This document shows, one piece after another, positions 33,745 to 41,952 of a DNA stretch of 48,975 bases. Source of the DNA: SIG480 sp045539475 (GTDB taxonomy: Bacteria; Bacillota; Clostridia; Oscillospirales; JAAYXM01); the NCBI GenBank assembly GCA_045539475.1, contig JAZQFJ010000064.1, forward strand, positions 1 through 48,975, read 5' to 3'. Both the position numbers and the translations under genes were made by a program. The notes beneath the pieces are model-generated. The model did no database searches, was not told the origin of the DNA, and was given only the letters and a program-made list of their open reading frames with translations. The stretch's first letter is position 1. Each line of letters opens with the position of its first letter.

Positions 33745-34542
33745 TTATTTCAAAGAAGCAAGATAATCTACAAACATCGCAACAATGTCCATGTCGTGCG
33801 TAGCATAAAGCATCCGTGAGCCGACAACATCCTCAATCTCGTTTATAACCGGAGCTCCGTTATGGTACATTATATCAATGCCGCAATAGTCAAACGGCAA
33901 AAGCGCGCAAACACGCTTTACAAGGGAGCTCTCTGCATCGGAAAGAACTTTTGCCTCAACCTTTCCGCCGAGGGAAAAGTTTGAGCGGAAATCCCCCTCC
34001 GCACTGCGAAGCACTGCCGCAACCGGCTCACCGCCGAGGATGTACACACGCATATCCCGTCCTGTTTCAGTGGCGAGCGGCTGGATAACATATTCATCCG
34101 GCGCGATTTTTTCACGAGCCCGGGCATATTCCGCATCGTTATGGATTAACGTAACGTTTGCCCCGCCGTGTCCGCAGCATGGCTTTATAACCACCGGATA
34201 TTGCTCAATTTCCGGCGGAAGGTCCTCCGGCAGCGCAGAAACCCACGGTATTACGGGGATATTGTTTGCGTGGAGAAATTCATATGTACGCGCCTTGTTG
34301 TTGCAAATTTCGGAAACGCGCGCAGAGTTTACGCATCGCACACCACGCTCCTCAAGTTCTCTTGAAATATCCGGACGCATTGCGCGTATTACCGCAAGGT
34401 CAGGTTTTCCTTTGGGAAGTCCGTCATCGCACAAAACCGGAACAAATTCAATCCCGCGGGGCTTTCCGCGCGCGATGTGCATATTGATATATTCGCGGTT
34501 GCGCTCTGCTCCCGCCTTTTCATATACAAGCCATACGGTCAT
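33745..34542 (-). CDS. ATP-grasp ligase, RimK-like (copy 2)
   Basis: A 265-residue ATP-grasp enzyme of the RimK/D-Ala-D-Ala-ligase-like group. An N-terminal preATP-grasp domain includes VNSARVSEICNNKARTYEFL. The ATP-binding core has YPVVIKPCCGHGGANVTLI (P-loop-like glycine-rich loop, about 115-133), and the metal-binding end is DYCGIDIMYHNGAPVINEIEDVVG (Asp and Glu/Asn ligands, about 220-243). Such enzymes join a carboxylate to an amine or thiol with ATP. It is a paralogue of the gene immediately upstream, with shared GRD(M/I)R, GDFRSN and GG blocks. Substrates are unknown. Confidence 0.8.
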   Translation of the reverse strand: MTVWLVYEKAGAERNREYINMHIARGKPRGIEFVPVLCDDGLPKGKPDLAVIRAMRPDISRELEERGVRCVNSARVSEICNNKARTYEFLHANNIPVIPWVSALPEDLPPEIEQYPVVIKPCCGHGGANVTLIHNDAEYARAREKIAPDEYVIQPLATETGRDMRVYILGGEPVAAVLRSAEGDFRSNFSLGGKVEAKVLSDAESSLVKRVCALLPFDYCGIDIMYHNGAPVINEIEDVVGSRMLYATHDMDIVAMFVDYLASLK

Positions 34543-34579
34543 CTGTCAGATATTCTCCTTTACTGATAATCTTGTTTGT

Positions 34580-34610
34580 GATAATACCCCCGCTTCGCGG
34601 GGGTATTATC
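34580..34610. repeat. Perfect 12-bp palindrome between the two ATP-grasp genes
   Basis: GATAATACCCCC and its exact complement with a 7-nt loop overlap the stop codon of the upstream ligase. No T run follows on either strand, so it may be an mRNA processing or stability hairpin, or a weak terminator that lowers expression of the second ligase. Confidence 0.6.
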
Positions 34611-35472
34611 AGTTACATTTGCCTATAATATGCTCTGCAATGCAGGCTGCAAGGTCAACGCCCGTGCAATCATATGTGCTTTTGAAATGAGCGTTTGAAT
34701 TTACCTCACACAGAAGCGGGCCGTACTTTCCGAAAAGAATATCTATACCTGCAAAGTCAAGTCCCAATCTTTTAGCTGCCGCAAGTGCAAGCTCACATTC
34801 TGCATCACTCAGCGAATACGGCAGTGTGCTACCACCGAGAGTGACGTTGCTGCGGAAATCTCCGTTTTTGCTCTCTCGAAGCATTGCCGCGCACACCCGC
34901 CCGCCTACCACATTTATGCGGATATCGCGCCCGAAGCTTTCCTCTATGAGCTGCTGGAAAAGAAGCGGCACGCTCTGATGTTCGGTCGTGATTTTTAAAA
35001 GCTCGTCAAAATCACGCGCAAGATATACCTGCGCACCGAATGAGCCGCAAACCTCCTTAACCACAATCGGAAAACCAAGCGTTTCGGCAACGGACGTGAG
35101 AAACGACGTATCGGTAAAGCCGATATTCGGAAACGTCATCGGCGCTATTACTGTTTTGGGGCACGGAATATCGCCGAGCGCAAGATGCATTTTTGCTTTA
35201 TCGTCACATTTTTCAATCGCGTCCGCAGAATTTACGCACAAAATACCCTTTTCTTCAATTGCGCGTGCAAGGGACACATCTTTATCCCAGAAGAGAACGA
35301 AATCCGGCTTCTTACGAAACGGAATATCCTCACCGTGGACGTGGCAAAGGGAGGAATTGGTATAGAGCGAGAGGGAAACCTCTCGCTCTGAGAATGCATT
35401 TTCAAGCCGCGAATATATATCGCGGAACTTTTCTGTTGCCAGAAAGTTATTTACAACAAGCGCACCCTCCAT
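34609..35472 (-). CDS. ATP-grasp ligase, RimK-like (copy 1)
   Basis: A 287-residue ATP-grasp protein, paralogous to the downstream copy. The N-terminal domain has FVLFWDKDVSLARAIEEKGILCVNSADAIEKCDDKAKMHL (shown by its central part CVNSADAIEKCDDKA). Glycine-rich loop: FPIVVKEVCGSFGAQVYLA (about 135-153). Core block: FGRDIRINVVGGRVCAAMLRE. Metal-binding end: DFAGIDILFGKYGPLLCEVNSNAHF, keeping the Glu-x-Asn pair. Its start is 6 bases after the transporter stop, suggesting an operon of transporter, ligase 1 and ligase 2. Possible roles include amino-acid addition to a peptide or cofactor; unproven. Confidence 0.8.
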   Translation of the reverse strand: MEGALVVNNFLATEKFRDIYSRLENAFSEREVSLSLYTNSSLCHVHGEDIPFRKKPDFVLFWDKDVSLARAIEEKGILCVNSADAIEKCDDKAKMHLALGDIPCPKTVIAPMTFPNIGFTDTSFLTSVAETLGFPIVVKEVCGSFGAQVYLARDFDELLKITTEHQSVPLLFQQLIEESFGRDIRINVVGGRVCAAMLRESKNGDFRSNVTLGGSTLPYSLSDAECELALAAAKRLGLDFAGIDILFGKYGPLLCEVNSNAHFKSTYDCTGVDLAACIAEHIIGKCN

Positions 35473-35478
35473 ACTTTA

Positions 35479-36738
35479 TCACCAGAAAAGCCATACAAGA
35501 ATATATCCCGCAAGCACGGCAACAAGCGTGAACGGAACGCCGATGCGCATAAAGTCACGCGTTTTTACCTCGTGTCCCTCACCGCGGAGAATTCCGATAC
35601 CCGTGATGTTTGCAGATGCACCGATGGGGCTTAAGTTTCCGCCGAGCGTTGCGCCGACGAGAAGCCCGAACGCAAGAAGAGTCGGCTCCATGCCAAGCTG
35701 TGAGGAAAGGCTCATAACAACAGGAAGCATCGTTGCAACATACGGGATGTTGTCAATAAACGCCGAGAGAAGGACTGATGCCCATACAATGACGCTGTAA
35801 ATCAAGAACTTGTTGTTGCCAAGCTTTAAGAAAAGCTGACTTATCGCGTCGATAACACCCTTGTCCTCAATTCCTGCAATAACAACGAAAAGACCTGCAA
35901 GAAGACCGAGAGTGAAAAAGTCAATTTCCTTGAACACATCGCGGATTATGGTTTTGTTCTTCTTAACTATAAGCTCGCGAAGAACTCCAATCACCATAAG
36001 CGCCATACAGATGTATCCGTTGGTTTCTGCCGGCTTGTTGGGGATAAATGACGCGACGATAAGGAGAACTATAGTTCCCAGAAGCAAATACGTCGGGAAA
36101 TAATCACGCACTTCTGTGCGGTTGTGCGACTCTATCGGCTGCTTTTCCTTTCTGAAAAGCCACATAAGAATGAATGCAGATGCAACCGCCCCCGCCTGAA
36201 CAACCCAGAAAAGACCGGGGGCACCCTTGTACCAGAAGAAGTCAAGGAACGTCATATCAAGTGCGCCGCCGAGAAGGATTGACGTGGTATCTCCTACGAG
36301 CGTTGCCGCACCCTGAAGGTTTGACGAAACGGCAATTGAGATAATCATTGCAACGGGGTTTATCTTAAGCTTTTTCGCAATATCAAGCGCAACGGGCGCA
36401 ATCATAAGCACCGTTGCAACATTGTCAACAAACGCAGAAATGATACCGGCAAAAAGGGATAACCAAACAACTGCCCATTTAACATTGGGGACTTTATCAA
36501 TGATGATATCGGCAAGAAGGTCGGGCATCTTGGATTCGATGAAAAGATACACAGTACCCATCGTTCCTGCAATCATCATAAGAACATTCCAGTCAATCGC
36601 ACCCCATATATCGGGAAGCGTGAAGCGGCACATTACCGAAAACACAACGGCGGAGCCGATTGCGATATACGGACGCAGCTTCTGAAAGGTGAAGAGCAGA
36701 ACGTATGTAATACCAAAAACTATCAGTGCGGGAACCAT
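35479..36738 (-). CDS. ArsB/NhaD-superfamily (SLC13-like) ion transporter
   Basis: A 419-residue membrane protein with about 11-12 helices. Two inverted-repeat signatures of the ion transporter superfamily are visible: SAFVDNVATVLMIAPVALDIAKKL with SSNLQGAATLVGDTTSILLG (first half), and SAFIDNIPYVATMLPVVMSL with GATLGGNLSPIGASANITGIG (second half). The VDN/IDN and NLxGxATxxGD/SPIGAS pairs are the substrate and cation loops. The family includes ArsB, NhaD and dicarboxylate carriers; the ion cannot be decided. It heads the operon with the two ATP-grasp genes. Confidence 0.85.
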   Translation of the reverse strand: MVPALIVFGITYVLLFTFQKLRPYIAIGSAVVFSVMCRFTLPDIWGAIDWNVLMMIAGTMGTVYLFIESKMPDLLADIIIDKVPNVKWAVVWLSLFAGIISAFVDNVATVLMIAPVALDIAKKLKINPVAMIISIAVSSNLQGAATLVGDTTSILLGGALDMTFLDFFWYKGAPGLFWVVQAGAVASAFILMWLFRKEKQPIESHNRTEVRDYFPTYLLLGTIVLLIVASFIPNKPAETNGYICMALMVIGVLRELIVKKNKTIIRDVFKEIDFFTLGLLAGLFVVIAGIEDKGVIDAISQLFLKLGNNKFLIYSVIVWASVLLSAFIDNIPYVATMLPVVMSLSSQLGMEPTLLAFGLLVGATLGGNLSPIGASANITGIGILRGEGHEVKTRDFMRIGVPFTLVAVLAGYILVWLFW

Positions 36739-36914
36739 TTAAAAGCAACTCCTTTATTTTTGAAAAATCTTTATACAGTATACCATAAGCATAGGCGAAA
36801 TGGTATACTTTAGCCATATTTTCCGGTTTCCGGCAAAGCCGGAGAGGAAAATGGCATTAAAACAAAATAATAACTGCTTTTGCAGCTATTATACCATAAT
36901 ACGGCAAAATATGC

Positions 36915-36957
36915 AAGAAAAAGACGCTTGTACGCATCGCATTTGTCGCTTTTTCTT
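36915..36957 (-). terminator. Terminator overlapping the ridA stop
   Basis: An 11-bp stem with one bulge (AAGAAAAAGACG with CGCTTTTTCTT) overlaps the ridA stop codon. On the minus strand the second arm is T-rich and runs into CTTGCATATTTT. Confidence 0.5.
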
Positions 36958-37327
36958 ATACTTCCGCAATCGCTTCAACTTCAATAAGCACACCCTTCGG
37001 AAGTTTCGAAACCTCAACACATGAGCGTGCCGGATACGGCTCGGTAAAATATGTTTCATAAATCTGATTTACTTTTGCAAAATCGTCCATATTCTGAATA
37101 AACACAGTTGTTTTTATCGTTTTAGCAATGTTTGTTCCCGCTGCCTCAAGCAGATTCTTGAGATTTGTAAAAACCTGATTTGCCTGTGCTTCAATTCCGT
37201 CCGGAATTTCTCCCGTCAATGGGTTCACGGGTATTTGCCCCGATGTGAATAACATATTGTTCGTTACAATCGCCTGTGAATACGGTCCGACAGCCGCCGG
37301 TGCATTGTTCGTCTGTATTTCTTTCAT
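36956..37327 (-). CDS. ridA: RidA family enamine/imine deaminase
   Basis: A 123-residue YjgF/YER057c/UK114 protein. RidA hydrolyses reactive 2-aminoacrylate and other enamines released by PLP enzymes. The family opening NAPAAVGPYSQAIV (9-22) and GQIPVNPLTGE (35-45) are intact. The key arginine is in PARSCVEVSKLPKG (Arg at about 103), and the C-terminal VEAIAEV is standard. Its length matches the typical trimeric family member. AAGGAG is present upstream. Single gene. Confidence 0.93.
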   Translation of the reverse strand: MKEIQTNNAPAAVGPYSQAIVTNNMLFTSGQIPVNPLTGEIPDGIEAQANQVFTNLKNLLEAAGTNIAKTIKTTVFIQNMDDFAKVNQIYETYFTEPYPARSCVEVSKLPKGVLIEVEAIAEV

Positions 37328-37397
37328 TTCCTTTTTCTCCTTGTCTATTTATTCGTTTTTATTAAAATTATTACTAAAGCTTTGCCCTTCATGATTA

Positions 37398-38102
37398 TCA
37401 CATAAACGGTTCTTTGGTTTCTCTGTGAAGCTCTATCTCATCTGCAACCGAGGCGCTTTTGCGCATCTTTATAAGATACATAACCGTTTCTGCTATATCC
37501 TCCGGAAGAAGCATCCCCTCGCCCGTAAGGTCCGGTCTGGATATCTTCACCATATCGGTAAACACCGCACCCGGGCTTATTATATGAACTCTCACACCCT
37601 TTTTGTAATATTCCTTGCTAAGTGCCTTACTGAATCCAAGCAACGCATGCTTTGAAGCGGCATACGCACTTTGCAGGGCATATCCCTGGTGCGCGGTTAC
37701 GGAAGCAATATTGATAATCGTTCCGCAGGATGACTTCATAAGATACGGAAGTGCTGTTTTACACATAAGAAACGGCGCTCTTGCGTTAGTCGCCATAATC
37801 TCATCATATTCTTCCATGGAAATTTCCTCAAAAGCCTTTGACTGTGCAATTCCCGCATTGTTAATCAGAAAATCAACTCCACCGTAGATGGCAACGGTTT
37901 TGTCGAATACTTCTTTTATGTAATTATCATCGCAGATATCCCCCGGGAGAATAAGGCATTCTCTTCCGTTTGCTGTTTTCCTGAGTTTCTCTTCATTTCG
38001 TCCCATCAAAACAAGCTTAAAACCACAGGAAAAGAGCGCTTCTGCTATCGCCGAGCCGATTCCACCCCCTGCACCCGTTATAATACAAACTTTATCTTTC
38101 AT
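37398..38102 (-). CDS. Short-chain dehydrogenase/reductase
   Basis: A 234-residue classical SDR. The cofactor loop TGAGGGIGSAIA is at residues 9-20, NNAG at about 82, and catalytic Ser in NIASVTAHQ with YAASK (Tyr and Lys at about 150-154). The ATG at 38102 is preferred since AAAAGGTGATG directly precedes it; the longer reading adds nine residues over that site. The substrate is unknown. A TGATAAAAT extended -10-like element (see repeats) lies about 45 bases upstream. Confidence 0.87.
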   Translation of the reverse strand: MKDKVCIITGAGGGIGSAIAEALFSCGFKLVLMGRNEEKLRKTANGRECLILPGDICDDNYIKEVFDKTVAIYGGVDFLINNAGIAQSKAFEEISMEEYDEIMATNARAPFLMCKTALPYLMKSSCGTIINIASVTAHQGYALQSAYAASKHALLGFSKALSKEYYKKGVRVHIISPGAVFTDMVKISRPDLTGEGMLLPEDIAETVMYLIKMRKSASVADEIELHRETKEPFM

Positions 38103-38140
38103 TACATCACCTTTTAACTTTCTCTGCATTATCCGACACC

Positions 38141-38184
38141 TTTACTATGATTTTATCAAGTTAGGGCAGAAAATTATATTTAAA
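38141..38184. repeat. Imperfect intergenic repeat, copy 1
   Basis: About 35-44 bases, beginning TTTACTATGATTTTATCAAG, that match 44965-45008 with a few substitutions. A shorter core (ATGATTTTATCAA) recurs at 46479-46491. On the minus strand the core reads TTGATAAAATCAT, which includes an inverted repeat (TGAT-AAA-ATCA) and an extended -10-like TGATAAAAT. Confidence 0.5.
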
Positions 38185-38269
38185 GAATTTATCTTTCTGT
38201 AAGCTTTGTTCATTTTTGTAAAACATCCCGAAAATCTGAAACAATATATAAATAAACCAATAAACGGCA

Positions 38270-39253
38270 TCAATCATCCCGTGCATTTTGAATAAGGATT
38301 CTTTGTTCTGAAATCAGGTCATGGCATATCAGTTTATCGGTTTCTAAATTCTCTGCAAAAAGCGATACGGCATTGATTTGTGAGTTGTTATATGTGGTGT
38401 AATAATATATCCCCTTATCGGTGTTGCAACAGGATGTGTAATGGGTGATCTCATACTCGTCTCCGACCTTTACCGCACCACGTATCTGATATACGGAATA
38501 AAGGATATGAAAAAACTGATTTATTATCTCCTGCTCAGTTTTTCCAAAAACAGAGTTAAGCTTTAAAAAAGCGGTCTTTACAAATCTTGATGCCGATGAC
38601 AAGTCGCCCGGGAGCCCGATTCCTCCCATCCCCCTCGAATAGGGCTTTAAATCAACTTTATCCGAGAAAACATTCCTTGCCTCTTCTGCTGTAACTGACA
38701 TATAGTTTGTGAGATTGAACATCTGCATATCAAATGGCGGGTTATTCGTCAGAACTCCGGCAGGTGTATTATAAGCTCTGATGCCGTCTTTTGTCTGTTC
38801 GACAACCACCGCCTCATTTCTGTCAGCAATTATCCAATGCAGCGGCGACGGCGCGAGCTTATCATTAAACGCTTCGCCTGTTATGTTGATTTTCCGAAGC
38901 AATCCACGGGCATCCTCTACCGATTCACACTGTGTCAAAAGCCATGGAATGAACTCAAACGATGCAACGTTATCCGCACCATGAATTCTTTCCGTATACA
39001 CTGCATTATCCGGGAAATTCAGCCCTGCCATGCTCAACCCCTTCTCGTTTGTTGCATCAAAGTACAGCGGAAAATTTTCACTTTCAATCCCCATACCGAT
39101 TACTGCAAAATGCTCTTTTATTATTTTCCCGTTTCGAAAAGAGAACTCAAACCCTCTGGGGGTAATTATGACTTTTTCGCCGAAAGAAAGCTCAAAATCA
39201 AGATTTCTTCCAAAATAATTGCTATCGGCCGTAACAGAAATTGCCGTACACAC
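38270..39253 (-). CDS. Bile salt hydrolase / linear amide C-N hydrolase
   Basis: A 327-residue Ntn hydrolase of the choloylglycine hydrolase family, cytoplasmic, cleaving the amide of conjugated bile acids. With the GTG start at 39253 the protein begins Met-Cys-Thr-Ala, so removal of Met exposes the catalytic Cys2; AAGGAG lies exactly 8 bases upstream. Two start codons three codons earlier would bury the nucleophile. Other active-site segments: FGRNLDFELSFGEKV (Arg and Asp), GVLTNNPPFDMQ (Asn) and YSRGMGGIGLPGDLSSASRF (Arg), all in the classical bile salt hydrolase form. Penicillin V acylase activity cannot be excluded but the YSRGMGG-LPGD block favours bile salts. It indicates a gut habitat. 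Confidence 0.9.
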   Translation of the reverse strand: MCTAISVTADSNYFGRNLDFELSFGEKVIITPRGFEFSFRNGKIIKEHFAVIGMGIESENFPLYFDATNEKGLSMAGLNFPDNAVYTERIHGADNVASFEFIPWLLTQCESVEDARGLLRKINITGEAFNDKLAPSPLHWIIADRNEAVVVEQTKDGIRAYNTPAGVLTNNPPFDMQMFNLTNYMSVTAEEARNVFSDKVDLKPYSRGMGGIGLPGDLSSASRFVKTAFLKLNSVFGKTEQEIINQFFHILYSVYQIRGAVKVGDEYEITHYTSCCNTDKGIYYYTTYNNSQINAVSLFAENLETDKLICHDLISEQRILIQNARDD

Positions 39254-39383
39254 AGACATCACTCCTTATGGATATTCTGTGTAGTACATCCTCCGTTTAA
39301 ACCTTTTAACCCTTAAATTCGTCCTTTGTGGAATCTCCTGTTTTTTTCGGCTAAAATTTCTTTATGATCATATTTGCTTCTCT

Positions 39384-39863
39384 TCAGATGCTTTTTATCG
39401 CTTGCCACGCCTCAACAAGCTTTTCCAGAGACCACACAGCATTTGCAGGAGAGGTGGAAGGCAGGCAAACTGCCTCTCTGTTTATCTGTGCCTGTGTGTA
39501 CTTTTTAAAGTATTTTTCTGCAGTTTTTCCGTTAACAAAAATCTGCCTGATGTCCGATTCTTCCAAAATCTTCGAAATACCATTTACTCTCACATTTTTA
39601 ATGGAGCTGTCCGAGCTTCCCGCTATCTCGCAAGATGCAATAACATCCCAAAGAGCAACGCCGTTTTCATATAAAAGCTGCTTCTTTTCTTCGATAGTCT
39701 CAGGCTCATCACGCTCGAACACAGATGAGACCACCTTCCAGAAGCGATTTTGCGGATGACCGTAAAAGAACATTTGTTCGCGGGATTTTACCGATGGGAA
39801 GCTCCCCAAAATCAGAATCTTTGAATCTTTATTATATAAAGGCGGAAACGGGTGTTTTATCAT
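39384..39863 (-). CDS. DNA-deoxyinosine glycosylase (UDG superfamily)
   Basis: A 159-residue member of the uracil-DNA glycosylase superfamily, of the hypoxanthine-DNA glycosylase type. It removes deaminated adenine from DNA. The catalytic motif I region is ILGSFPSVKSREQMFFYGHPQNRFWK (shown by GSFPSVKSREQMFFYGHPQN, residues 21-40), the family hallmark. Motif II is near the C terminus, LPSTSPANAVWSLEKL. Length agrees with the family. It is separate from nnrE by 51 bases. Confidence 0.87.
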   Translation of the reverse strand: MIKHPFPPLYNKDSKILILGSFPSVKSREQMFFYGHPQNRFWKVVSSVFERDEPETIEEKKQLLYENGVALWDVIASCEIAGSSDSSIKNVRVNGISKILEESDIRQIFVNGKTAEKYFKKYTQAQINREAVCLPSTSPANAVWSLEKLVEAWQAIKSI

Positions 39864-39914
39864 CTTGTCACCTCAGAAATATGGCTTGCTACAGATTGAA
39901 AATCAAAAGTAAAG

Positions 39915-40559
39915 TTATTCAAAACCAAGTTCTACGAGCGCTGCCTGCGGAATTCCTATATCAAGAACTTTCTTCACTCCGCAAAGGTACTTGCCCTGAT
40001 TCACATTAATTCCGACTTTGTCGAGCGCAAGCGTATAGGTGTAATTTGCTTTCACGACGCTTCCCGAACTTTCACCCGTATCAGCAGAAAGACCGCTCGG
40101 AACATCAACAGAAATAACCGTATTATCCATAGCCGTTATTCTGTCTATCGCGAGCTTGATGTTCCCCCTCGGTGCGCCGGAGACGGAAATCCCCAGAAGC
40201 GCGTCAATTATAATCGCGTCTTCATCAACATGGTCTGTGATTTTCAAAACTTCGACATCCTCCTCACTCAGTCTGTCAAAGGCTATTCTTGCAGCCTCAC
40301 TGAACTCTTCTTTCTCGTGCGTGAGATAAACCCTAGTATCGAATCCATCAGCTTTGAGCAGCCTTGCAACAACAAAACCGTCTCCGCCGTTATTTCCCTT
40401 TCCGCAAAAGACAGCAAACTTCTTATCCGGAAAAGTTTGTTTTATCTCATCAAAAATGCTCTTTCCTGCATTCTCCATAAGCTGATATAGGGGGATACCG
40501 TATTTTTCGGATGCCAATGTATCAAGTTGTTTTATATGTTCAGACAATGCAAAATGCAT
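39915..40559 (-). CDS. nnrE: NAD(P)H-hydrate epimerase
   Basis: A 214-residue YjeF_N domain protein that interconverts R and S forms of damaged NAD(P)HX so that the dehydratase can repair them. Seen: LMENAGKSIFDEI (substrate loop), VFCGKGNNGGDGFVVARLL (about 48-66; the GKGNNGGDG signature) and VSVDVPSGLSADTG (catalytic Asp, about 150). There is no C-terminal dehydratase domain, unlike the common NnrE-NnrD fusion, so the dehydratase should be encoded elsewhere. AAAGGCAACT precedes the ATG, which overlaps the upstream membrane gene by 28 bases. Confidence 0.88.
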   Translation of the reverse strand: MHFALSEHIKQLDTLASEKYGIPLYQLMENAGKSIFDEIKQTFPDKKFAVFCGKGNNGGDGFVVARLLKADGFDTRVYLTHEKEEFSEAARIAFDRLSEEDVEVLKITDHVDEDAIIIDALLGISVSGAPRGNIKLAIDRITAMDNTVISVDVPSGLSADTGESSGSVVKANYTYTLALDKVGINVNQGKYLCGVKKVLDIGIPQAALVELGFE

Positions 40560-41109
40560 AGTTGCCTTTTTCTCGGGGCAGGTCCGTTCCTCTTTTTTAT
40601 TCTTCCGATCTCATCCATCTGAATAATGAACAAAAGAATGTGTCCAATAAACACTAAAAATGTAAGACAAAACGCTATATTCGAAAGCAGATTGCTTTCT
40701 ATGAAACCGAAGAAGAAATACATTTCTCCTGTATCTCCTCCGTCAGGGAACAGTAAATATACAGCTAAATACGATACAAAAAACAGCACGCTCTGTTTTT
40801 TCAGCTTTTCGGATTTATCAAAGTATTTAGCGCTAAAAAAGTTCGTCAGGAAAAACGCAATTGCGTGAAATATCGGAATCGCTAAGAAGGTTAAAACAAA
40901 TCTCAACCATCCTATATTGTAAATCCACGAGATAGCCGCAATAATTATTGCTCCAATTGTGAAAAAATACTTCTCATAATCTGGGGAGAGTTTCTTTTTC
41001 TTGCTTTTACGATCGCCAGAAACACTCCACCTACTATGATGACAGCAGCAATCACAGTAACAGCAATTAATAAAGCCGATAAAAGTCTTTTATCCACATT
41101 CGCTAACAT
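40532..41109 (-). pseudogene. Frameshifted multi-helix membrane protein gene
   Basis: Two overlapping minus-strand frames look like one gene. The 5' part (41109 down) begins MLANVDKRLLSALLIAVTV behind GGAAGGAG, with one helix, then a basic KARKR stretch, and ends after 54 residues at 40945. The 3' frame, shifted by -1, is open from upstream of 41014 to 40532 and reads RKSKKKKLSPDYEKYFF then a strong run of helices (IGAIIIAAISWIYNIG, LRFVLTFLAIP, FVSYLAVYLLF, LTFLVFIGHILLF). It has no good start of its own: the first start-like codon, a TTG at 40906, falls in the middle of a hydrophobic stretch. The shift would fall in the A-rich run near 40995-41010. Joined length is about 192 residues. A true mutation, a sequencing error in the A run, or -1 ribosomal slippage are all possible. 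Confidence 0.6.
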
Positions 41110-41147
41110 CAACATTTCTCCTTCCAACAGCATTTGATGAACTTAAC

Positions 41148-41162
41148 ATAAAGACTGTATAA
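41148..41162 (-). promoter_or_regulatory. 15-bp promoter-proximal element, copy 1
   Basis: On the minus strand TTATACAGTCTTTAT, 38 bases before the start of the frameshifted membrane gene. It is identical to copies at 43960 and 45720. Confidence 0.6.
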
Positions 41163-41279
41163 TCCGGATGTTTACCTTTTTAATAATTGCGACATATAAG
41201 GTTTAGATGCAACTTATTTTTCGATATACTCACTTCGTTCGTGTGATATAACTCTTTTTTATATTCTCGCAACAGACTC

Positions 41280-41924
41280 TTATTCAAGCTCAAGCAGTTC
41301 CGAAAAATTATATATGTAATAATCTGCTATGTTTTTTATATCGCAAGCATACTCCTCAGACGATGAATCATATACACCGCACACACTCATCCCTGCCTGT
41401 TTTGCAGTTTTATCGGCAGTATAATTATCATCAAGGAAAAGTATATCTTCTACGGATTTTCCGATTTTTTCTGCAGCCAATTTATATATATTCAGATCTG
41501 CTTTAGTTGTATTAAAATCATCACACGACCAAACATTTGTGAAAATATCATATATCCCCAATCTCTTAAGGCAACTATCGAGCATTGAATGAGGACTGGC
41601 CGTTAAAATATTAAGGTCAGCGCCATTTTCCTTTAATTTTTTCAAAACGCTAATTACATTTTGCTTTGCCTCAATGTGATACTTGTATTCTTCCAAAGCG
41701 TATGAATTCATAATGTAAACAATCTCTTCCCTGCTTTTATCAAGCCCAAGCTTTATAAAATATTCAGCTGTGCCTTTATAACCTAAAGGCGTAATTGTTT
41801 TCACAATATCATCACTGTAAGATATTGCATTTTCGTCAAGTATTCTAAGCATTACCGAAACAAATGTCGGCATTGAATCAACTAATGTTCCGTCAAAATC
41901 AAATAAATATGTCGTATACTTCAT
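41280..41924 (-). CDS. HAD-family hydrolase
   Basis: A 214-residue HAD phosphatase. Motif I: DFDGTLVDS (residues 9-17). Motif II: LTASPHSM (about 105). Lysine: Lys in FNTTKADLNIY (about 140). Motif IV: LFLDDNYTADKTAKQAG (about 160). The cap is helical (C1 type). The ATG at 41924 follows GGTGAAGAAA; a GTG four codons upstream is also open. It lies 28 bases from the PHP gene stop, so the two may be co-transcribed. The substrate is unknown. Confidence 0.85.
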   Translation of the reverse strand: MKYTTYLFDFDGTLVDSMPTFVSVMLRILDENAISYSDDIVKTITPLGYKGTAEYFIKLGLDKSREEIVYIMNSYALEEYKYHIEAKQNVISVLKKLKENGADLNILTASPHSMLDSCLKRLGIYDIFTNVWSCDDFNTTKADLNIYKLAAEKIGKSVEDILFLDDNYTADKTAKQAGMSVCGVYDSSSEEYACDIKNIADYYIYNFSELLELE

Positions 41925-41952
41925 TTTCTTCACCATCTAAAACTAAATTGTT

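Noticed and set aside
40600..40612. TTCTTCCGATCT, resembling the end of an Illumina adapter
   Set aside because: Only about 11-12 bases match, the coding frame (DEIGRIKK) runs through it, and the sequence on both sides is native-looking.
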